This document shows, one piece after another, positions 6,662 through 9,368 of a stretch of 9,368 nucleotides of DNA (positions are counted from its first letter, which is position 1; every line of letters starts with the position of its first letter). The notes beneath the pieces are model-generated. The model saw only the letters and a list, made by a program, of their open reading frames with translations. It searched no databases and had not been told where the DNA came from. Origin of the DNA: Chitinivibrio sp051745065 (lineage in GTDB: Bacteria > Fibrobacterota > Chitinivibrionia > Chitinivibrionales > Chitinivibrionaceae); assembly GCA_051745065.1 (NCBI GenBank), contig JBNJDQ010000095.1, positions 1 through 9,368 on the forward strand. Direction: 5' to 3'. A program made the position numbers and the translations under genes.

Positions 6662-8128
6662 TTGTCACAAAAGAAGATATCAATCAAAAAACTGCAGAAA
6701 CAGTACCGCACGGAAACCGCTCATACAGACCATGTACGCAAAACTGCACAGAAGATCTTCGCGGGAATCCGCCCGCTCTTTACCCGTCCGGCGGCGGCTG
6801 AACATGTGCTGAAAGCGGCAGCAGATCTGCATGATATCGCCTATGGAATCGACCCTCGGCATCATGCCCGCACCGGAGCCGCCCTGGTAAAAAAAACGCA
6901 CCTGAAAGGCGTATCATCGGCCGCACGCTCTCTGATTGCCGCATTGATTCGCACTCATACCTCTTTTGATGCCGCCAATCCCCCCGTGTATCCTCACACA
7001 TCGGACATATCCGTGCGCGAAGCGACTCTCCTTGCCGGAATACTGCGCATTGCCGACGGGTTTGATCACAGCCATATTCAGGACTGCCGGATTGAAACAC
7101 CGACCGTCCGCGGGTCGGCACTGAAAATTCCGGTGAAAGACATGCTCTTCAGGGGCAACCTTGATGCAGTGCGGCGCAAATCAAATCTTCTTGAAGAACT
7201 CAGGGGCCTCCAATGTGTCCCGCAACTTCGTGAGAATCACGGAAAACAGAGCAGCCCATTTTACCCCCATGACCGCTTGCTTCTTCCGGCTGCTTCTCTG
7301 CGGGAATCCCTGCGACGGGCGCTTTTCTACTATCTTCGTTGCACGCAGAGCACCTTAAAAAAAGCCGACTCTCTCACGGATCCGGAGCCGCTCCATAAGG
7401 GCCGCGTTTCTCTGCGGCGAATGAAAACCCTTTTGACCGTATTTCGTCCGATCCTTCCCCGCACAGAGACAGAAAAACTGCGTACCGCTCTCAAAGAAGT
7501 GTATACCCTTCTGGGCACAGCACGTGATTCTGATGTAAAGTACGCCGCCTTTGTACAGATGCCGGAACTCGCTGGAGAAACCAGGATTCTGACAGCCTGC
7601 GGCGAAACACGGCACCGGATAAAAAAAGACTGCCATGGAATACTTCGCAGCAGCTTTTGGGGCGGCTTTATGGAACATGCAGTTCCTTATCTGAGAATCA
7701 CCCTGCCCCAATACACCGAACACCGGAAAAAACAGGGCGGAAAAAAGAAATACGCCCGCAAAGTTATTGCGCCCTTCATCGCCAAAACCACGGGCTACCG
7801 CTCACGCCGTGATGATCAGACTCCGGATAAAATGCACCGCCTGCGGAAAAAGTTCCGGCGCCTGCGCTACACCTGTGAATTCCTCTCCCCGCTTTTCGGC
7901 AAAAAGTTTTCCGCCATGACAGAGGACATAAAGGAATGCACGGCCCGTCTCGGAGATATTCATGATCAGGATATGTTTCGGGCCTACCTGTTAACCATGG
8001 GCCTGTCCGAAGACCATGCTGCCCTGCAGGGAATTGCCGGAGCGCGGCGACAATTTCTCGCCCAATTTGAAACCGCCTTTCACCGCTATCGCAGAGGCGA
8101 TTATATGCGCCGCCATTTTTCGGCATAA
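6662..8128 (+). CDS. HD-domain (Ppx/GppA C-terminal-like) and CHAD-domain fusion protein
   Basis: I start this 488-residue protein at the TTG at 6662, six bases after AGGGGA (6650-6655); the frame stays open back to a TTG at 6554, inside the dikinase gene, but without a ribosome site. Residues ~10-150 resemble the HD domain that ends Ppx/GppA polyphosphatases: H24, the LHDIAYG pair H57-D58, H67/H68, H99, and RIADGFDHSH (D132). The ASKHA phosphatase domains that normally precede it are missing. Residues ~210-488 are a CHAD domain in two helical halves: LHKGRVSLRRMKTLL (H245, R248) with LLGTARDSDV, then MHRLRKKFRRLRY (H392) with LGDIHDQD. CHAD domains bind polyphosphate through conserved His, Arg and Lys, consistent with the many basic residues here. 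A role in sensing, storing or breaking down polyphosphate is likely but inferred. The HD motif could support phosphohydrolase activity. It sits 88 bases after the dikinase, same strand, and may share its transcript. Confidence 0.85.
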   Translation: MSQKKISIKKLQKQYRTETAHTDHVRKTAQKIFAGIRPLFTRPAAAEHVLKAAADLHDIAYGIDPRHHARTGAALVKKTHLKGVSSAARSLIAALIRTHTSFDAANPPVYPHTSDISVREATLLAGILRIADGFDHSHIQDCRIETPTVRGSALKIPVKDMLFRGNLDAVRRKSNLLEELRGLQCVPQLRENHGKQSSPFYPHDRLLLPAASLRESLRRALFYYLRCTQSTLKKADSLTDPEPLHKGRVSLRRMKTLLTVFRPILPRTETEKLRTALKEVYTLLGTARDSDVKYAAFVQMPELAGETRILTACGETRHRIKKDCHGILRSSFWGGFMEHAVPYLRITLPQYTEHRKKQGGKKKYARKVIAPFIAKTTGYRSRRDDQTPDKMHRLRKKFRRLRYTCEFLSPLFGKKFSAMTEDIKECTARLGDIHDQDMFRAYLLTMGLSEDHAALQGIAGARRQFLAQFETAFHRYRRGDYMRRHFSA

Positions 8129-8148
8129 CTCGTGGAAAAACACTCTGC

Positions 8149-8853
8149 TCATACCTCATTCCCGGCACGGGTCCTGCGGCTGCGTACGCGCTGTATCAGG
8201 GGGGAAAGTTTCACATTGAGCACTCGCCGGGTGGGGCCGTAGACCTCCGGCAGCAGAAGGGCTCCGTTCTCGATATGGGTATTGATCAGTGTCAAAAGCG
8301 GGTGGATTTTTCGGCTGAGCGCGTAAGGGCCCGGGATCATTCGCCGGGCGGCGGCTACCTCCCGCCGCTCCTTTTCAATGGCGCGCAGCTCTTCGTGCAC
8401 CTCCCGCAGTGAGGTTATCAGAGCGGTCACACCGGCACCGTCCAGTGTCCGGGGGGACAGCTCCTGCAGAATGGAGTCAAAGAGCACTATCTGCTCACTC
8501 TTCGGTTTTTCGTACAAACGTCGGCCATGGGTCTGAATAATAGCACGGATTTCTGCAGCATACTCCGCCCGCTGTCCGAGCTCCTCCATCTCTGCGGTGA
8601 GCTCAACATAATCGCGAAGGCGGCGAAAGCCCGTGTTAAAGCGCCCGTCCAGCTCACGGGACTCCGCCGGCAGAGAAGGACGGTCATGAAAAGCGATGGA
8701 TTGGCGCAACTCTTCATGCAGTTCTGCAAGTTTCTCACGGGCTGCTGTGAGAATATCACTGTCTCCCCGGCTTCCGCTCAGAGTGGAGAGTATCGCTTTT
8801 GATGCTGTGTAGGTTTCTGTGGCGCTGTAATGATGGGTGTACAATGCTTTCAT
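8149..8853 (-). CDS. Helical protein of unknown function, DUF6261-like
   Basis: A 234-residue protein whose ATG (complement of 8851-8853) has a CGGAG ribosome site seven bases upstream (complement of 8861-8865). No signal peptide or membrane segment is visible, so it is probably cytoplasmic. It looks almost wholly alpha-helical: residues 31-57 and 145-172 are rich in Glu, Arg, Leu and Ala with coiled-coil-like spacing. The pattern of residues 63-135, SRELDGRFNTGFRRLRDYVE followed by a long helix, YEKPKSEQ and FDSILQEL, resembles my memory of DUF6261, a family found largely in Bacteroidota; this is a weak match from memory, not a search result. The C-terminus is strongly basic (residues 222-230), which could suit nucleic-acid or polyanion binding. 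It converges on the HD-CHAD gene with only 20 bases between stops. No function can be given. Confidence 0.7.
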   Translation of the reverse strand: MKALYTHHYSATETYTASKAILSTLSGSRGDSDILTAAREKLAELHEELRQSIAFHDRPSLPAESRELDGRFNTGFRRLRDYVELTAEMEELGQRAEYAAEIRAIIQTHGRRLYEKPKSEQIVLFDSILQELSPRTLDGAGVTALITSLREVHEELRAIEKERREVAAARRMIPGPYALSRKIHPLLTLINTHIENGALLLPEVYGPTRRVLNVKLSPLIQRVRSRRTRAGNEV

Positions 8854-9200
8854 GAATCAACTCCGAAAATAATAAGAATCAGTCCGACAAAGGAGAAATG
8901 CAGATATTCTTTTTATTTATCACATCCCCTTGCATTGACTTTACGATAGACATAGCCAAAGACTTTTCCTGCATTTATTATAATATTTGTAATAGAATAT
9001 AGCCAGCTTTTGTAAAAAACGCTTAAAAAATCACTGATTTGCATAAACTCCTTCTCTTAAGTTAAACTGTATATTAAATAACCAACAACCTTTTTAAAGG
9101 AGTCTACTATATTTCAACAAATTTAAATCGAATTTGAATAAATGAGCATAACTATCAAATAAAAGCAATTAGTTTATTAAACGTGTTATCCAAATTATTC

Positions 9201-9237
9201 AGCAGTATACAACTCCTGCTACGGAGTACCTTTTTTT
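9201..9237 (+). terminator. Terminator-like hairpin with an alternative upstream pairing
   Basis: ACTCC (9212-9216) pairs with GGAGT (9223-9227) around a 6-base loop, followed after three bases by seven Ts (9231-9237), the form of a short rho-independent terminator reading rightwards. AGCAG (9201-9205) can instead pair with CTGCT (9216-9220), which would disrupt the first stem. Both stems are only five pairs, so this may be a simple weak terminator or chance. No long gene on the plus strand lies just upstream to need it. Confidence 0.35.
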
Positions 9238-9242
9238 ATAAT
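9237..9242 (+). promoter_or_regulatory. Consensus -10 hexamer, no clear -35
   Basis: TATAAT directly follows the T-run and lies 27 bases before the ATG at 9270. At 16-18 bases upstream there is nothing close to TTGACA, so it is a promoter only if an activator or another sigma factor helps. In such A+T-rich sequence a chance match is quite possible. Confidence 0.25.
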
Positions 9243-9269
9243 GCATATACAAAACTTTATTACAGGAGT

Positions 9270-9368
9270 ATGATTACAGCAACGCTTGTCACTGACAGGC
9301 AGAGATCCGGCGAAAACGCATCACGTATCTTGATTGTAATGAACCTAAAATCCGCAGTTACGGGTTCA
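9270..9368 (+). CDS. Possible start of a reading frame cut by the window end
   Basis: An ATG at 9270-9272 opens 33 codons that remain open to the last base. The predicted protein begins MITATLVTDRQRSGENAS and I do not recognise it. AGGAG (9264-9268) precedes it but leaves only one base of spacing, which is poor; a later in-frame ATG at 9339 or TTG at 9330 is possible. The base composition rises from the A+T-rich spacer towards that of the genes here, which mildly favours coding. It may equally be a chance frame, and the last bases resemble a tRNA T-arm. Confidence 0.2.
   Translation, partial: MITATLVTDRQRSGENASRILIVMNLKSAVTGS

Larger units (their letters stand above)
8854..9269. other. A+T-rich intergenic region without a supported gene
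   Basis: These 416 bases hold no credible long reading frame. I counted about 27% G+C over 8941-9240, against 50-65% in sampled lines of the genes. On the minus strand, TATAAT (complement of 8977-8982) with a poor -35 (TGGCTA, complement of 9000-9005, 17 bases away) could serve the leftward gene, giving a leader of about 115 bases. ACTCCTT (9047-9053) and AAGGAGT (9097-9103) form a 7-base inverted repeat 43 bases apart. A terminator-like hairpin is listed separately. The composition could mean a regulatory region, an insertion scar or the edge of acquired DNA. Confidence 0.6.

Noticed and set aside
8898..9002. A 34-codon frame with AGGAG upstream (MQIFFLFITS...)
   Set aside because: The ribosome-site spacing is only two bases, the composition matches the A+T-rich spacer, and no promoter is evident; a chance frame is more likely.
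9340..9368. tRNA 3' part at the window end (ACGGGTTCA resembles a T-arm; TGAACC/GGTTCA inverted repeat)
   Set aside because: The bases before it do not form an anticodon stem with a T33-containing loop or a D arm, and the window stops before the T-arm could close. An attachment-site fragment remains possible but unsupported.
9010..9368. tmRNA gene
   Set aside because: There is no recognisable 5' end, no tag frame ending in Ala-Leu-Ala-Ala, and the region is too A+T-rich and unstructured.
1..9368. CRISPR array, insertion sequence or prophage genes
   Set aside because: I saw no regularly spaced repeats, transposase or integrase motifs, or paired terminal repeats anywhere in the window.

Overview
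The window is ordinary-looking bacterial chromosome. By hand count of sample lines its genes are roughly 50-65% G+C, and the last ~500 bases are much more A+T-rich (about 27% G+C over 8941-9240). The beta-helix protein at 1144-2682 carries an apparent signal peptide and a C-terminal module resembling the type A sorting domain of the type IX secretion system (T9SS). This points to the Fibrobacterota/Chlorobiota/Bacteroidota (FCB) superphylum. The moderately high G+C and a DUF6261-like protein fit that, but I cannot name a genus. Three of the five genes with visible starts appear to use GTG or TTG.

Layout from left to right. (1) 2-1093, +: the 3' part of a U32-family 'peptidase' gene, RlhA/YdcP-like, whose start lies outside the window. 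(2) 1144-2682, +: a secreted right-handed beta-helix protein. (3) 2713-3711, -: an NAD-type isocitrate dehydrogenase of the decarboxylating dehydrogenase family, convergent with gene 2. (4) 3712-3874: a divergent promoter region with a good -35/-10 pair firing rightwards. (5) 3875-4375, +: a small split-barrel flavin-binding protein of the pyridoxamine-phosphate-oxidase (PPOX) family. (6) 4363-6573, +: a dikinase-type phosphotransferase overlapping gene 5 by 13 bases. It has the N-terminal ATP-grasp and the phosphohistidine domain but no C-terminal PEP/pyruvate barrel. (7) 6662-8128, +: an HD-domain/CHAD-domain fusion protein. (8) 8149-8853, -: a helical protein of unknown function, convergent with gene 7. 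(9) 8854-9368: A+T-rich sequence with terminator/attenuator-like hairpins and possibly the start of another reading frame cut by the window end.

The most interesting part is genes 5-7, all on the plus strand. Genes 5 and 6 overlap and are very likely co-transcribed and translationally coupled; gene 7 follows after 88 bases. The dikinase-like protein probably phosphorylates an unknown acceptor with the beta-phosphate of ATP through a phosphohistidine. The CHAD domain of gene 7 is of a type that binds polyphosphate, and its HD part resembles the C-terminal domain of Ppx/GppA polyphosphatases. A shared role in phosphate or polyphosphate chemistry is a reasonable inference, but the sequence alone does not prove it.
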